Shown piece by piece: positions 15,968 to 23,313 of a stretch of DNA of 30,451 nt (position 1 is its first letter; each line of letters begins with the position of its first letter). Source of the DNA: Collinsella sp. (GTDB lineage: Bacteria > Actinomycetota > Coriobacteriia > Coriobacteriales > Coriobacteriaceae); assembly GCA_019419645.1 (NCBI GenBank), contig DXZN01000017.1:1-30451 (forward strand), written 5' to 3'. Below the pieces are notes generated by a model. The model worked only from the letters and a program-made list of their open reading frames with translations, searched no databases and was not told the origin of the DNA. The translations under genes and the position numbers were made by a program.

Positions 15968-16591
15968 CTAGCCTTCGAGTTGAGCCACTTTGTAGCGGTA
16001 GGCAGCGGCGATGACGTCTTTACAGCCCTCGCGTCCCAGCTTAGCGCGGTTGACGACGATATCCTTGCCGCTCGTCATCTTCCACTTTCCGGCGCTATAG
16101 CGCTTATAGAACGCCTCGCGCGCCTTCTGCTGCTGCTTGACCAGCTTGGCGCCCTTCTTTTTGTTAAGGCCACGCTTCTTGCGGACAATCTCGACGCGGT
16201 CCTCAAAGGGGGCGGTCACCAACACGGCAATATGGTTGGGGTTGTTACGCAGCAGGTAATCGGACAGACGGCCTTCGATAATGCAGCTCTCGGTCTCGCC
16301 CAGGTCCAAAATCACCTGGCTCATCTTTTGGAACAACTTGTCCGAGTACGAACGCGCATCGTAGCGGTCGGGCAGGAACGCCATGTTCTCCACGGCCAGA
16401 CGCTCGTCGTAGGCGGCCATCTTGTCGAGCGACTCGCCCGCGCGCAGCGACGCACGCACCAGCAGCTCGTTATCGTACAGCGGAATCCCCAACTCGTCGG
16501 CAAGCATGCGGCCAATCTCGTGGCCCTCGGCGCCAAAGTCGCGCGCGATGGTAATGACCACAGGATTCTTCTTATTCTCCAGATCGCTCAT
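15968..16591 (-). CDS. Cytidylate kinase-like family protein
   Basis: A 207-residue P-loop-like protein of the cytidylate-kinase-like family. It opens VVITIARDFGAEGHEIGRML, where a classical kinase would have GxxGxGKS; the family replaces the loop with this R-DFG-x-GHEIG pattern. It then has YDNELLVRAS, SCIIEGRLSDYLL, and a Lys-rich lid (KKRGLNKKKGAK). The true substrate of this family is not established. ATG 16591 has AAGGAA six bases upstream; the longer open frame to 16636 only reads through a repeat hairpin. It is the last gene downstream of the amino acid ABC importer, from which the repeat at 16609 separates it. Confidence 0.82.
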   Translation of the reverse strand: MSDLENKKNPVVITIARDFGAEGHEIGRMLADELGIPLYDNELLVRASLRAGESLDKMAAYDERLAVENMAFLPDRYDARSYSDKLFQKMSQVILDLGETESCIIEGRLSDYLLRNNPNHIAVLVTAPFEDRVEIVRKKRGLNKKKGAKLVKQQQKAREAFYKRYSAGKWKMTSGKDIVVNRAKLGREGCKDVIAAAYRYKVAQLEG

Positions 16592-16608
16592 CGCGATTCC
16601 TTTCTCTA

Positions 16609-16637
16609 TGTGACAAAGGGGCTGTCCCTTTGCCACA
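16609..16637. repeat. GGGACAG-containing hairpin
   Basis: TGTGACAAAGGG (16609-16620) pairs with CCCTTTGCCACA (16626-16637) with one mismatch, around a 5-base loop. On the minus strand it reads TGTGGCAAAGGGACAGCCCC, so it carries the GGGACAG tip of the dispersed family. It sits between the permease stop and the SD of the kinase-like gene. Confidence 0.65.
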
Positions 16638-16639
16638 TT

Positions 16640-17278
16640 CTACGCTGCCACCATTCGCCTCTGATATGCGCGAACCAGCAGCGAGATACCAAAGTTGAGC
16701 ACAAAGTACATCGCAAACACCAGGCCGTAGAGCATAAGCACCTGCGACAGGTCGATCGCATGGGCCATCACGACGTTTGCCGTGTACATGAGCTCGGCCA
16801 CGTTAATACCCGAAAGATACGAGCTGTCCTTGATGACGGTCGTGCACTGGCTAAACAGCGCCGGAATGATCGTCTTGAACGTCTGCGGCAGAATGATGTA
16901 GCGCATGGTGGCAAAGAAGCCAAAACCCTGGCTCTGCGCTGCCTCAAACTGGCCGCGCGGAATCGAGTTGAGACCGCCGCGCACAATCTCGGCCATAACG
17001 GCGCTGGTAAACAGCGTAAAGGCGATGGTCGAAATCACAATGTCCAAACCCTGCACCGTAAAGTAGATAAACAGAATCCACAGCAGGTTCGGCGTGCAAC
17101 GGAACAGCTCGATATAGGCGCTCACCAAAATACGGAACGGGCGGGGCGCATAGCTTTTAACAAGCGCCAGCACCGTGCCAAAGATGAGCGAGAAAAAGAT
17201 CGACAGCGCCGAGATCTCGATTGTCTTAACAAAGCCGCCCCAAATGTAGAGCAGGTTGGTCGCGTTGAAGATTTCCAT
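16640..17278 (-). CDS. Polar amino acid ABC transporter permease (second)
   Basis: A 212-residue HisM/GlnP-type inner membrane permease with about five helices. The EAA loop that contacts the ATPase is clear: AEIVRGGLNSIPRGQFEAAQ followed by SQGFGFFATMRYIILPQ. It pairs with the permease at 17282, which ends 3 bases before this start. The two probably form a heterodimeric channel for the receptor and ATPase encoded upstream. Confidence 0.9.
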   Translation of the reverse strand: MEIFNATNLLYIWGGFVKTIEISALSIFFSLIFGTVLALVKSYAPRPFRILVSAYIELFRCTPNLLWILFIYFTVQGLDIVISTIAFTLFTSAVMAEIVRGGLNSIPRGQFEAAQSQGFGFFATMRYIILPQTFKTIIPALFSQCTTVIKDSSYLSGINVAELMYTANVVMAHAIDLSQVLMLYGLVFAMYFVLNFGISLLVRAYQRRMVAA

Positions 17279-17281
17279 GCG

Positions 17282-18028
17282 CTAGGCCTCCTCTACGTTG
17301 TCGAGCCCCAGCTCGGCCAGGCTCACGCCACGCGGACGCTCCTTGGAGCGGCGCTCGAGCCACTGCACCAGCATGGCGAGCGGAAAGCAGATGATGAAGT
17401 ACATAAGGCAGCAGACGATGTATCCCTGCAGGTAACCGTACAGACTCACAAAGTTGTCGGAACGGTACATAAGGTCGCCGCCGGCCACAAGCGCCAGCAC
17501 CGACGTGTTCTTGACCAAGTTGAGCGCCTGGTTACACAGCGGCGGCAGAATGATCTTGAATGTCTGGGGCAGCACGATGTACCAGTACGCCTGCGCCCGG
17601 GTGAAGCCCTGGCTCTGGGCCGCCTCCATCTGACCGCGCGGAACCGCCTCGATACCGGTGCGGATGACCTCCGAAATGTAGGCCGCGTGATACAGGCCCA
17701 CGCCCAAGAAGCCCAACACGAACGGCGCGATACGCACCGGCTGGTCGGCACCGGTTATGGCCTGCAAAAACTGCGGACCGGCCATGTACATAAAGAGCAC
17801 CTGTACGGGCAACGGGGTGTTCTGGTAAAACTCCACGTACACGCGACTTATGGCGCGCAGCACGCGCGAGCGAGTGGTAGAGAACACACCCAGCAGCGTG
17901 CCCAGCACCAGCGACAGCAGCAGACCGGCAACGACCACCTGCAGCGTCACGCCAAAGCCCTCCCAGAAGGGCCCCATGTTTTGAAATGTCGTCGACCAAC
18001 GGTCGGCGTCAAATAATCCTTCGAGCAT
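17282..18028 (-). CDS. Polar amino acid ABC transporter permease (first)
   Basis: A 248-residue permease of the same family, with the EAA loop SEVIRTGIEAVPRGQMEAAQ followed by SQGFTRAQAYWYIVLPQ and strong membrane helices (VVVAGLLLSLVLGTLLGV near the N-terminus). The open frame starts at 18061, but ATG 18028 (MLEGLFDAD) with GGAAGGAA just upstream is the start. The C-terminus ends in a charged tail (RRSKERPRG). Transcription order is ATPase, receptor, this permease, second permease. Confidence 0.9.
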   Translation of the reverse strand: MLEGLFDADRWSTTFQNMGPFWEGFGVTLQVVVAGLLLSLVLGTLLGVFSTTRSRVLRAISRVYVEFYQNTPLPVQVLFMYMAGPQFLQAITGADQPVRIAPFVLGFLGVGLYHAAYISEVIRTGIEAVPRGQMEAAQSQGFTRAQAYWYIVLPQTFKIILPPLCNQALNLVKNTSVLALVAGGDLMYRSDNFVSLYGYLQGYIVCCLMYFIICFPLAMLVQWLERRSKERPRGVSLAELGLDNVEEA

Positions 18029-18053
18029 TTGATTCCTTCCTTGGACGATGCGT

Positions 18054-18923
18054 CTATACAAGACCCCAGGTCTTGACCTCTTGGTCGAGCCAGCCGTCGG
18101 CCAGGCGATCGCAAATCACCTGATCGACCACGGCCGAAAGGTCGCAGCCCTTCTTGGTCGCCACGCCGTAGCCCTGCTCGCCAAACTTGACCTCGGGCTG
18201 CAGCAGCTCAACGGTCTCGTTCATGTAACCGGCCAGCGTGGAGCGGTCCATGGCAAAGACGTCGATATTGCCGGCGTCGAGCGAACTCTTGATGATGGGA
18301 TAGCCGCTAAAGGCCCTAAACTCGGGCTTACAGCTAAAGCCGTTGTCCTTGATCATCTGCTCGATCAGGCCCTGCGTGGTGGCACCCTGGCTCACGCCAA
18401 TGACCTTGCCGTCCAAGTCCTCAATCGAGGTAAAGCCCGAACGCTTCTTGACCATGAGTCCCACGTAGTCGGTGCGGTACGGCGTCGAGAAATCCCAGCT
18501 CTTCTTGCGCTCGTCGGTGATGGTATAGGTCGCCGCGACCACGTCGAGTTGGCCGTTATCGATCAGCGGGCCGCGCGTCTTGGGCGTTACGTCGGTAAAC
18601 TCGACAAGCTCCTGGGCGCGGGCCTCCTTGTAGCTCACGCCAAAGACGGCAGCGGCGATCTGGTAGCACAAATCGACTTCCATGCCCTCAAAGCGGCCCT
18701 TGGCGGTGTCGTAATAGCCATAGCCGGGAACATCCTTCTTAACGCCGGCATTCAGATGGCCGCGCGACTTAATGGCCGCAAGCTTAGACCCCTTGTCGGA
18801 ACCCTCGCCGCTGGCGGAGTTACCGCAACCGGTAAGCGCGGTCCCCGTCAGCACAAGCATGCCGGCGCCAACCAGCTGCAAAAAGTGACGGCGCGACACG
18901 GCCGCCCTCGTCATATCCGTCAT
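18054..18923 (-). CDS. Amino acid ABC transporter substrate-binding lipoprotein
   Basis: An extracytoplasmic receptor of the family 3 solute-binding type, 289 residues from ATG 18923 (GGTGA 5 bases upstream; GTG 18932 is an alternative). The signal has twin arginines (SRRHFLQ) and a lipobox LTGC with Cys33, so it is probably exported folded by Tat and lipid-anchored. The mature part has IKSRGHLNAGVKKDVPG, FEGMEVDLCYQIAAAVFG, ERKKSWDFSTPY and GKVIGVSQGATTQ, standard landmarks of the polar amino acid family. The exact ligand is not readable. The ATPase gene ends 14 bases upstream of the chosen start. Confidence 0.9.
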   Translation of the reverse strand: MTDMTRAAVSRRHFLQLVGAGMLVLTGTALTGCGNSASGEGSDKGSKLAAIKSRGHLNAGVKKDVPGYGYYDTAKGRFEGMEVDLCYQIAAAVFGVSYKEARAQELVEFTDVTPKTRGPLIDNGQLDVVAATYTITDERKKSWDFSTPYRTDYVGLMVKKRSGFTSIEDLDGKVIGVSQGATTQGLIEQMIKDNGFSCKPEFRAFSGYPIIKSSLDAGNIDVFAMDRSTLAGYMNETVELLQPEVKFGEQGYGVATKKGCDLSAVVDQVICDRLADGWLDQEVKTWGLV

Positions 18924-18937
18924 GTCTATCACCGCGC

Positions 18938-19669
18938 CTAGTGCAGAATCTTAGACAGGAACTCGCGGCAGCGCGGGTTCTCGGGGTTATCGAAGAAGTG
19001 CTCGGGCGTGCCCTCCTCCAGGATGCGGCCGTCCTCCATAAAGATGACGCGGTCGGCCACCTGGCGCGCAAAGCCCATCTCGTGCGTCACGCAGATCATG
19101 GTGATGTCCTCCTGCGCAAGCTCGATCATGACGTCCAGAACCTCTTGGACCATCTCGGGGTCGAGCGCCGAGGTCGGCTCGTCAAACAGGATGATGGGCT
19201 GCTTGGTGCACAGGGCGCGGGCGATGGCGATGCGCTGCTGCTGACCACCCGAGAGGTTCTGCGGATACTCGCCGGCCTTATGCGCCATGCCGACGCGCTT
19301 GAGCGCGGCGATGGCGATCTCGGTCGCCTCCTCCTTGCTCTTCTTTTGTAGCTTGATGGGCGCGAGCGTCAGGTTGCCCAGCACCGTCATGTTGGGATAC
19401 AGGTTGAACTGCTGAAACACCATGGAACTATACTTGCGAGCCATCTCCAGGTGATTCTTTTTGGTAAGCGGCGTACCGTCGATGATGACCTCGCCCGACG
19501 TGGGCTCCTCCAGATAATCGACGCAACGGATGAGCGTCGACTTACCCGAGCCGGAAGGCCCGATCATTACGAGCTTCTCGCCGCGCTTGACGGTGAGGTT
19601 GATATCTTTGAGCACATGCAGGTCGCCAAAGTACTTGTTGAGATGCTTGATCTCGATCATGTCTGCCAT
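18938..19669 (-). CDS. Polar amino acid ABC transporter ATPase (GlnQ/HisP type)
   Basis: The 243-residue ATPase that powers the importer. Walker A is GPSGSGKST (37-45), the Q-loop lies in MVFQQFNLYP, the signature is LSGGQ (139-143), Walker B is ILFDEP (160-165) and the switch His is in CVTHEMGFA. FQQFNLYPNMTVLGN is typical of the amino acid subfamily. GAAGGGA five bases before ATG 19669 supports the start. It is the first gene of the importer operon, with a likely promoter at 19705. Confidence 0.93.
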   Translation of the reverse strand: MADMIEIKHLNKYFGDLHVLKDINLTVKRGEKLVMIGPSGSGKSTLIRCVDYLEEPTSGEVIIDGTPLTKKNHLEMARKYSSMVFQQFNLYPNMTVLGNLTLAPIKLQKKSKEEATEIAIAALKRVGMAHKAGEYPQNLSGGQQQRIAIARALCTKQPIILFDEPTSALDPEMVQEVLDVMIELAQEDITMICVTHEMGFARQVADRVIFMEDGRILEEGTPEHFFDNPENPRCREFLSKILH

Positions 19670-19704
19670 GAATGTCCCTTCCCTGCGTTTACACGAGTTG
19701 AACT

Positions 19705-19730
19705 ATTGTACGGAAAGAACCACGTTTCCG
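19705..19730 (-). promoter_or_regulatory. Candidate promoter and operator of the amino acid importer
   Basis: The minus strand has TACAAT (19705-19710), 35 bases before the ATPase start. Immediately upstream an inverted repeat, CGGAAA-N8-TTTCCG (19711-19730), covers the spacer to the -35 position, where a repressor could block polymerase. The -35 hexamer itself is weak. Confidence 0.4.
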
Positions 19731-19775
19731 CAGCCCACACTACATTCCCGTAAAGAACCCGCAATCTTCCACCCA

Positions 19776-19842
19776 CTCATTGGGGACAGACTTAAATGAG
19801 TGCCTGCTCATTGGGCACTCATTTAAGTCTGTCCCCAATGAG
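19776..19842. repeat. GGGGACAG-tipped perfect inverted repeat
   Basis: The arms 19776-19804 and 19814-19842 are perfect 29-bp reverse complements with a 9-base loop. Each arm begins CTCATTGGGGACAG and continues ACTTAAATGAGTGCC. It is the cleanest member of the family and lies in the 350-base gene-free gap between the importer and the YqeY gene. Confidence 0.85.
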
Positions 19843-19876
19843 CGCTCAACCGCCCTTGTTGAGCATAAGTCAGCGA

Positions 19877-19975
19877 AAACCCGTACACGCGAGCAAGGTG
19901 ACGTGAAATGAAAGGGCGCAGACCTTATGGTCGCGCCCTTGAAATTGAACGTCAGATTGCCGTGTGTACGGGTTT
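19877..19975. repeat. Nested multi-stem structure
   Basis: The outer stem is AAACCCGTACAC (19877-19888) with GTGTACGGGTTT (19964-19975). The inner stem is AAGGGCGC (19912-19919) with GCGCCCTT (19933-19940), capped by GACC-TTAT-GGTC. A GACGT/ACGTC pair sits between them. This could be a structured RNA on either strand, a cruciform or a strong terminator. No coding frame is seen. Confidence 0.6.
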
Positions 19976-19988
19976 GCAGCGTCGAGCC

Positions 19989-20016
19989 GTTATGCGGTTT
20001 GGTAAAACCGCATAAC
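19989..20016 (-). terminator. Hairpin just after the YqeY gene
   Basis: GTTATGCGGTTT (19989-20000) pairs perfectly with AAACCGCATAAC (20005-20016) around GGTA. It starts 3 bases after the stop of the minus-strand gene. No T-run follows on that strand, so it may be an mRNA 3' stabilizer and not a true terminator. Confidence 0.45.
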
Positions 20017-20019
20017 AAA

Positions 20020-20463
20020 TTACGCGAGCTTTGCTCCGACGATCTTGGCCGCGGCAGGCTTGTCGAAGTTGCCGCCGGTGGCTTTGCCGAGCGCCCCCAT
20101 GACCTGGCCCATCTGCTTCTTGGACGTGGCGCCCAGCTCGGCGATGACCTGCTCGATCAGAGCCTCGAGCTCCTTGCCCGAAACCTGCGCGGGCAGCAGG
20201 CTCTCCAGAATCTTGACCTGCTCGGTCAGGTTGTCGGTACGCTCCTGGTCGGTGCCGGCCTTGATGGACATCTCCAGCGTCTCGCTCGTCTGCTTGATCA
20301 GACGCTTGATCATGCTGTTGACGTCTTCCTCAGTCACATCGCGGCGCTCGTTGACCTCGATATTCTTCACCTCGGCCTTAACCTGGCGAATGATGGACAG
20401 GCGAACCTTGTCCTTGGCCTTCATGGCCGCGATCATTTCTTTCTGCAGCTCTTCGTTGGTCAT
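20020..20463 (-). CDS. GatB/YqeY domain-containing protein
   Basis: A 147-residue all-helical cytoplasmic protein of the YqeY family: MTNEELQKEMIAAMKAKDK, then VRLSIIRQVKAEVKN, LESLLPAQVSGKEL and MGQVMGALGKATGG. YqeY resembles the C-terminal tail of the amidotransferase subunit GatB and is thought to help tRNA-linked amidation or tRNA binding; its exact role is not settled. ATG 20463 is preferred over the TTG two codons upstream because AGAGGA lies 7 bases before it. It follows the foldase gene by about 50 bases on the same strand. Confidence 0.88.
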   Translation of the reverse strand: MTNEELQKEMIAAMKAKDKVRLSIIRQVKAEVKNIEVNERRDVTEEDVNSMIKRLIKQTSETLEMSIKAGTDQERTDNLTEQVKILESLLPAQVSGKELEALIEQVIAELGATSKKQMGQVMGALGKATGGNFDKPAAAKIVGAKLA

Positions 20464-20486
20464 CTGCAAATCCTCTCTAATAGCGC

Positions 20487-20512
20487 GGGCGGCACTCGCG
20501 CGAGCACCGCCC
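20487..20512 (-). other. GC-rich hairpin between foldase and YqeY genes
   Basis: GGGCGG (20487-20492) pairs with CCGCCC (20507-20512), and the loop contains the palindrome CTCGCGCGAG. It fills the gap between two co-directional genes. With no T-run it could slow or partly stop read-through, or set the mRNA ratio of the two genes. Confidence 0.4.
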
Positions 20513-20517
20513 CATGA

Positions 20518-21738
20518 TTACTCAGTCGTCGACGAATCGTCGGTCGAACTCTTGGTGACGCCCTTCAGACTGACGTTGTATGGCACGTCTTTGGGCATGG
20601 GGTTGACGGTGATGTCGGCATCCTTCTTGTACTGCTCCAGCCACTCGCTGTACGCGGTGCTGACCGCTTGCGTCTTCACCACGTTGGAGACGTACTTTTT
20701 GATGGCCTTGGGCACCTGGTTGATGTCATCAACCTGATTATCGACATGGAAGTAGTCGGTGCACTTGATGACATGGTAGCCGTACGTCGACTCGACGACG
20801 TCGCTCACATCGCCCTTGTTGAGCCCCTCGAGCGCCGTCTGGTAGCTATCGACGAAGGTAGTGAGCTTGTCCCAGCCCACATCGCCCTTCTTCTCCTTGG
20901 AGCCGGTGTCGTCGGAGTACTGCTCCACGGCGTCCTCAAAGCTCAGCTCGCCGGAGTTGATCTTGTCCAGGCACTCCTGTGCCTTGGCCTTGGCGGCGGC
21001 CTTATCCTCGTCGGATGCGTCGGAATCAACCTTGATCAGGATGTTCGACGAACGACGGGCGTCATTGTATTTGGACAGGTTCTCGTTGATGTAATCGACG
21101 ATCTCGCTGTCCTTGGGTTTGCTCGTGGGTGCCACGGCATCCTTGAGCTTCTGCTGCGCCAGGCTCTCCTTGAGCGAATCCTTGTAGGTGTCCTCGGTAT
21201 AGCCGTAGGTCTTAAGGGTCTTCTTAAAGGCCTTGGCACCGCCCGCGCTCTTGCACGCGTCCTTCCATGCCTTCTCGACCTCCTCGTCCGACACCGTCAC
21301 GCCGTTTTCCTTCTGCGCCTGTTGAAGCAGAATCTGCTGCGTATATGAGTCGATGAGCTGCTTGCGGTACTTTTTGGGCGTAAGGTCGTTGTCGACCAGA
21401 TACTGCGCCCAGTCCTCGTCCTTGGTGTAGCCGTAGGACGTGCGCATGCTCATGATCTGCTTGGTCACGGTGTCCTCGGTGAGGTTGGTGCCGTTGATGG
21501 TGGCGGCGACACCGCCGGTAAGCTTGTAGCTCGAGGTATCCTCTGCCTGCGACATGAGACCGGAGCATGCCATGGCCGAGACGGAAAGCAGCATTGCCAG
21601 CACGCCGATAACCACCAGGACGATCTTGACGGTCTTGGACACATAGGTCTTGCGCTGCTTCTTACGAGAGCTGGAGGCAGCGCGAGCCTGTTGCTCGGGC
21701 GTCGGCGCGACCTCGGGGTTCTTTTTCTTGTTTGCCAT
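20518..21738 (-). CDS. Membrane-anchored parvulin-type peptidyl-prolyl isomerase (SurA/PrsA-like)
   Basis: A 406-residue foldase that helps exported proteins fold outside the membrane. Residues 1-36 are cytoplasmic and Lys/Arg-rich, 37-58 form one membrane segment ending SVSAMACSG, and the rest is extracytoplasmic. A SurA-type chaperone region follows (about 75-210, with NGTNLTEDTV and QLIDSYTQQILLQQA), then a rotamase domain (about 222-330, from RRSSNILIKV to YGYHVIKCTDY). Cys58 could be a lipidation site, but AMAC is a weak lipobox. The C-terminus is Ser/Asp-rich. AAAGG lies 6 bases before ATG 21738. Confidence 0.88.
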   Translation of the reverse strand: MANKKKNPEVAPTPEQQARAASSSRKKQRKTYVSKTVKIVLVVIGVLAMLLSVSAMACSGLMSQAEDTSSYKLTGGVAATINGTNLTEDTVTKQIMSMRTSYGYTKDEDWAQYLVDNDLTPKKYRKQLIDSYTQQILLQQAQKENGVTVSDEEVEKAWKDACKSAGGAKAFKKTLKTYGYTEDTYKDSLKESLAQQKLKDAVAPTSKPKDSEIVDYINENLSKYNDARRSSNILIKVDSDASDEDKAAAKAKAQECLDKINSGELSFEDAVEQYSDDTGSKEKKGDVGWDKLTTFVDSYQTALEGLNKGDVSDVVESTYGYHVIKCTDYFHVDNQVDDINQVPKAIKKYVSNVVKTQAVSTAYSEWLEQYKKDADITVNPMPKDVPYNVSLKGVTKSSTDDSSTTE

Positions 21739-21810
21739 GTTTGGCCTTTCACATCACGAATCGAACAAACGCCATTGTGTCACAACGCGGCCCCCGCGAC
21801 ACACCTGGTG

Positions 21811-21924
21811 CATGGGGGACAGGTTAATCTGCACCATTTTGGTGCAGAGGGGACAGCTCTGGCAGCTGGCAGCTAGGGACGTTCCTTTTCTGCCGGCAGT
21901 TAGGGACAGTCCCCAAGTGCCGGC
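21811..21924. repeat. Cluster of four GGGGAC(AG) motifs with small hairpins
   Basis: GGGGGACAG occurs at 21814-21822, AGGGGACAG at 21848-21856, TAGGGACG at about 21874 and TAGGGACAGTCCCC at 21901-21914. Between the first two lies TGCACC-N5-GGTGCA. The last lies inside a stem of GCCGGCA (21892-21898) with TGCCGGC (21918-21924). It fills the 187-base gap between the PTS gene and the foldase gene. Confidence 0.65.
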
Positions 21925-21925
21925 C

Positions 21926-22393
21926 CTAAAAGTGGCGACGGATGGCATCGACTATGCCTTGGCTTGTGGTCTGGCCGAGTACATCGGCTGCGGCGTCGGC
22001 ATCCATAAAGATATTCATAAGCGATTGCAGGGCCTCGACCTGGCCGCCCGGCTCGGCGATGCCCAGATTGATGATGATCTGCGCCGGCACGGGGGAACCC
22101 ATGCCCGCCATAGCATTAAACGTCACGGGCGCCGCGGGCTTCACCACCGCGATATAGGGCTTAGCCACAAATCCGGGATCGGTGTGCGGGATGGCGATGT
22201 TGGCCGCCGGCATGGCAAGACCCGTGGGATAGGCATCCTCGCGCGTGCGGACGGCATCGAGCCAACCGGGCGCAATGTAGCCGCGAGGCGCAAGCTCGTC
22301 CTCGAGCCGCGCAAACATCTCATCCGGCGTCGCGCACTCCCAGTCAAAAAACACCAGCTCGGGCGAGAATAGCATCTCGGCGTTATCCGCCAT
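21926..22393 (-). CDS. PTS sugar transporter subunit IIA (EIIA-2 type), orphan
   Basis: A 155-residue EIIA of the fructose/mannitol/galactitol class. The phospho-accepting histidine is His70 in ANIAIPHTDP. IIA passes phosphate from HPr to a IIB domain for sugar uptake, but no IIB or IIC gene is nearby, so it either serves a distant permease or is regulatory. The open frame extends to 22507, but ATG 22393 has GGAGG five bases upstream. An ATGGGG/CCCCAT inverted repeat sits in the leader. Confidence 0.87.
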   Translation of the reverse strand: MADNAEMLFSPELVFFDWECATPDEMFARLEDELAPRGYIAPGWLDAVRTREDAYPTGLAMPAANIAIPHTDPGFVAKPYIAVVKPAAPVTFNAMAGMGSPVPAQIIINLGIAEPGGQVEALQSLMNIFMDADAAADVLGQTTSQGIVDAIRRHF

Positions 22394-22458
22394 ACCGTCC
22401 TCCAAAGTTGCATGGGGTTCACATTGCCCCATATGATAGCGAAACCAGACAGACAAGG

Positions 22459-22926
22459 TTAGTCGAGGATCTCGATCATCTCGAGTGCACGCGCGGGCGT
22501 CAGGCAAACCTCGGGCATTGCCTCCAGCATGCGTCGGTCACTCGTGACTACGTAGTCAACATCTGCCGTCTCGCCCGAAGCAATGATGAGGTTGTCTTCA
22601 AGATCCGGCATGCGCTTGCCAAGCATGCGCGCCATCTCGCACTCTGCCAACGAAAGCGGAGAGGCAGCTGCCACCTGCATCATGTGCTCGATGCAGGCCC
22701 ATGACGCCGAGGCAAACGACACGCTAATCCCATTCGCATTCCGCCGGGCTAGACGCCGAGGCAAAATGTAGAACGCATCCTTTGCCGTCGTTGGCGCGTA
22801 CAGAAGGTCAATCTTTCCTGCCTCGGCAAGCTCCACCAGGTGCTTCGCTTCGTCGAATGCCCCCTCTTGCAGGTAATAATCAAGCCACACATTCGTATCC
22901 ACAAGCAGGCGCTTTGCCTCGATCAT
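22459..22926 (-). CDS. PIN-domain toxin (VapC-like ribonuclease)
   Basis: A 155-residue PIN-domain protein, predicted to be a Mg-dependent endoribonuclease that cuts RNA when its antitoxin is gone. The first acidic motif is LLVDTNVWLD. The central acidic region is MPDLEDNLIIASGE, and the last is YVVTSDRRML. ATG 22926 overlaps the antitoxin stop as ATGA, so the two are translationally coupled; the TTG two codons upstream is less likely. The tail ALEMIEIL is hydrophobic. The target RNA cannot be inferred. Confidence 0.85.
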   Translation of the reverse strand: MIEAKRLLVDTNVWLDYYLQEGAFDEAKHLVELAEAGKIDLLYAPTTAKDAFYILPRRLARRNANGISVSFASASWACIEHMMQVAAASPLSLAECEMARMLGKRMPDLEDNLIIASGETADVDYVVTSDRRMLEAMPEVCLTPARALEMIEILD

Positions 22927-23267
22927 CGGCAATTCGCCTCCATGTCGGCAATCATCGCGTCATACATATCATCGCGTACGGCATCCCAGTCTTCCGCAGA
23001 CGATTCAGCTGGCGCAAAATCCGAAGCGCTTAGCCCCAACGAGGAAAAAGCTAGGCCACACCCCTGCTCGGCCAGGCTCTCCGCACGGGGCGCCTCGCGC
23101 TTATCCGCCACCATAAATCCCGGCAGCGCTTGATGCTCGACAAGATAGGCCCAAAGCGCGCGAATGGCATCACTCGGCCCCAATCCATTGCGAGTCAGGA
23201 CCGCATCACCACCAGCCTTGAGCATAGGATCGATTCGTGTGTTGAGCTGCACCATTGCCGTTCCCAT
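22923..23267 (-). CDS. RelB/DinJ-like antitoxin of the PIN toxin
   Basis: A 114-residue partner with an N-terminal ribbon-helix-helix: MVQLNTRIDPMLKAGGDAVL, then GLGPSDAIRALWAYLVEHQALPGF, the RelB/DinJ pattern. The C-terminal half is acidic (SAEDWDAVRDDMYDAMIAD) and should wrap the toxin. AGGAG lies five bases before ATG 23267. A -10-like TATACT and an inverted repeat at 23285 fit autorepression by the complex. RelB-type antitoxins more often pair with RelE-fold toxins, so this partnership with a PIN toxin is a little unusual. Confidence 0.8.
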   Translation of the reverse strand: MGTAMVQLNTRIDPMLKAGGDAVLTRNGLGPSDAIRALWAYLVEHQALPGFMVADKREAPRAESLAEQGCGLAFSSLGLSASDFAPAESSAEDWDAVRDDMYDAMIADMEANCR

Positions 23268-23284
23268 AGCGGCTCCTTCCTACT

Positions 23285-23300
23285 TGCTAGCAGTATAGCA
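23285..23300 (-). promoter_or_regulatory. Promoter and operator of the toxin-antitoxin pair
   Basis: The minus strand reads TGCTATACTGCTAGCA. TATACT (23292-23297) is a good -10 box, and TGCTA/TAGCA flank it as an inverted repeat. A TTTGCG lies 17 bases upstream at the -35 position. An antitoxin dimer bound here would cover the -10. Confidence 0.5.
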
Positions 23301-23313
23301 GACATAAAAGGCC

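Noticed and set aside
15950..18016. A 688-codon open frame antisense to the importer permeases
   Set aside because: It lies opposite three well-recognised genes, and its His/Arg/Leu-rich translation shows no domain; it is a shadow of codon bias.
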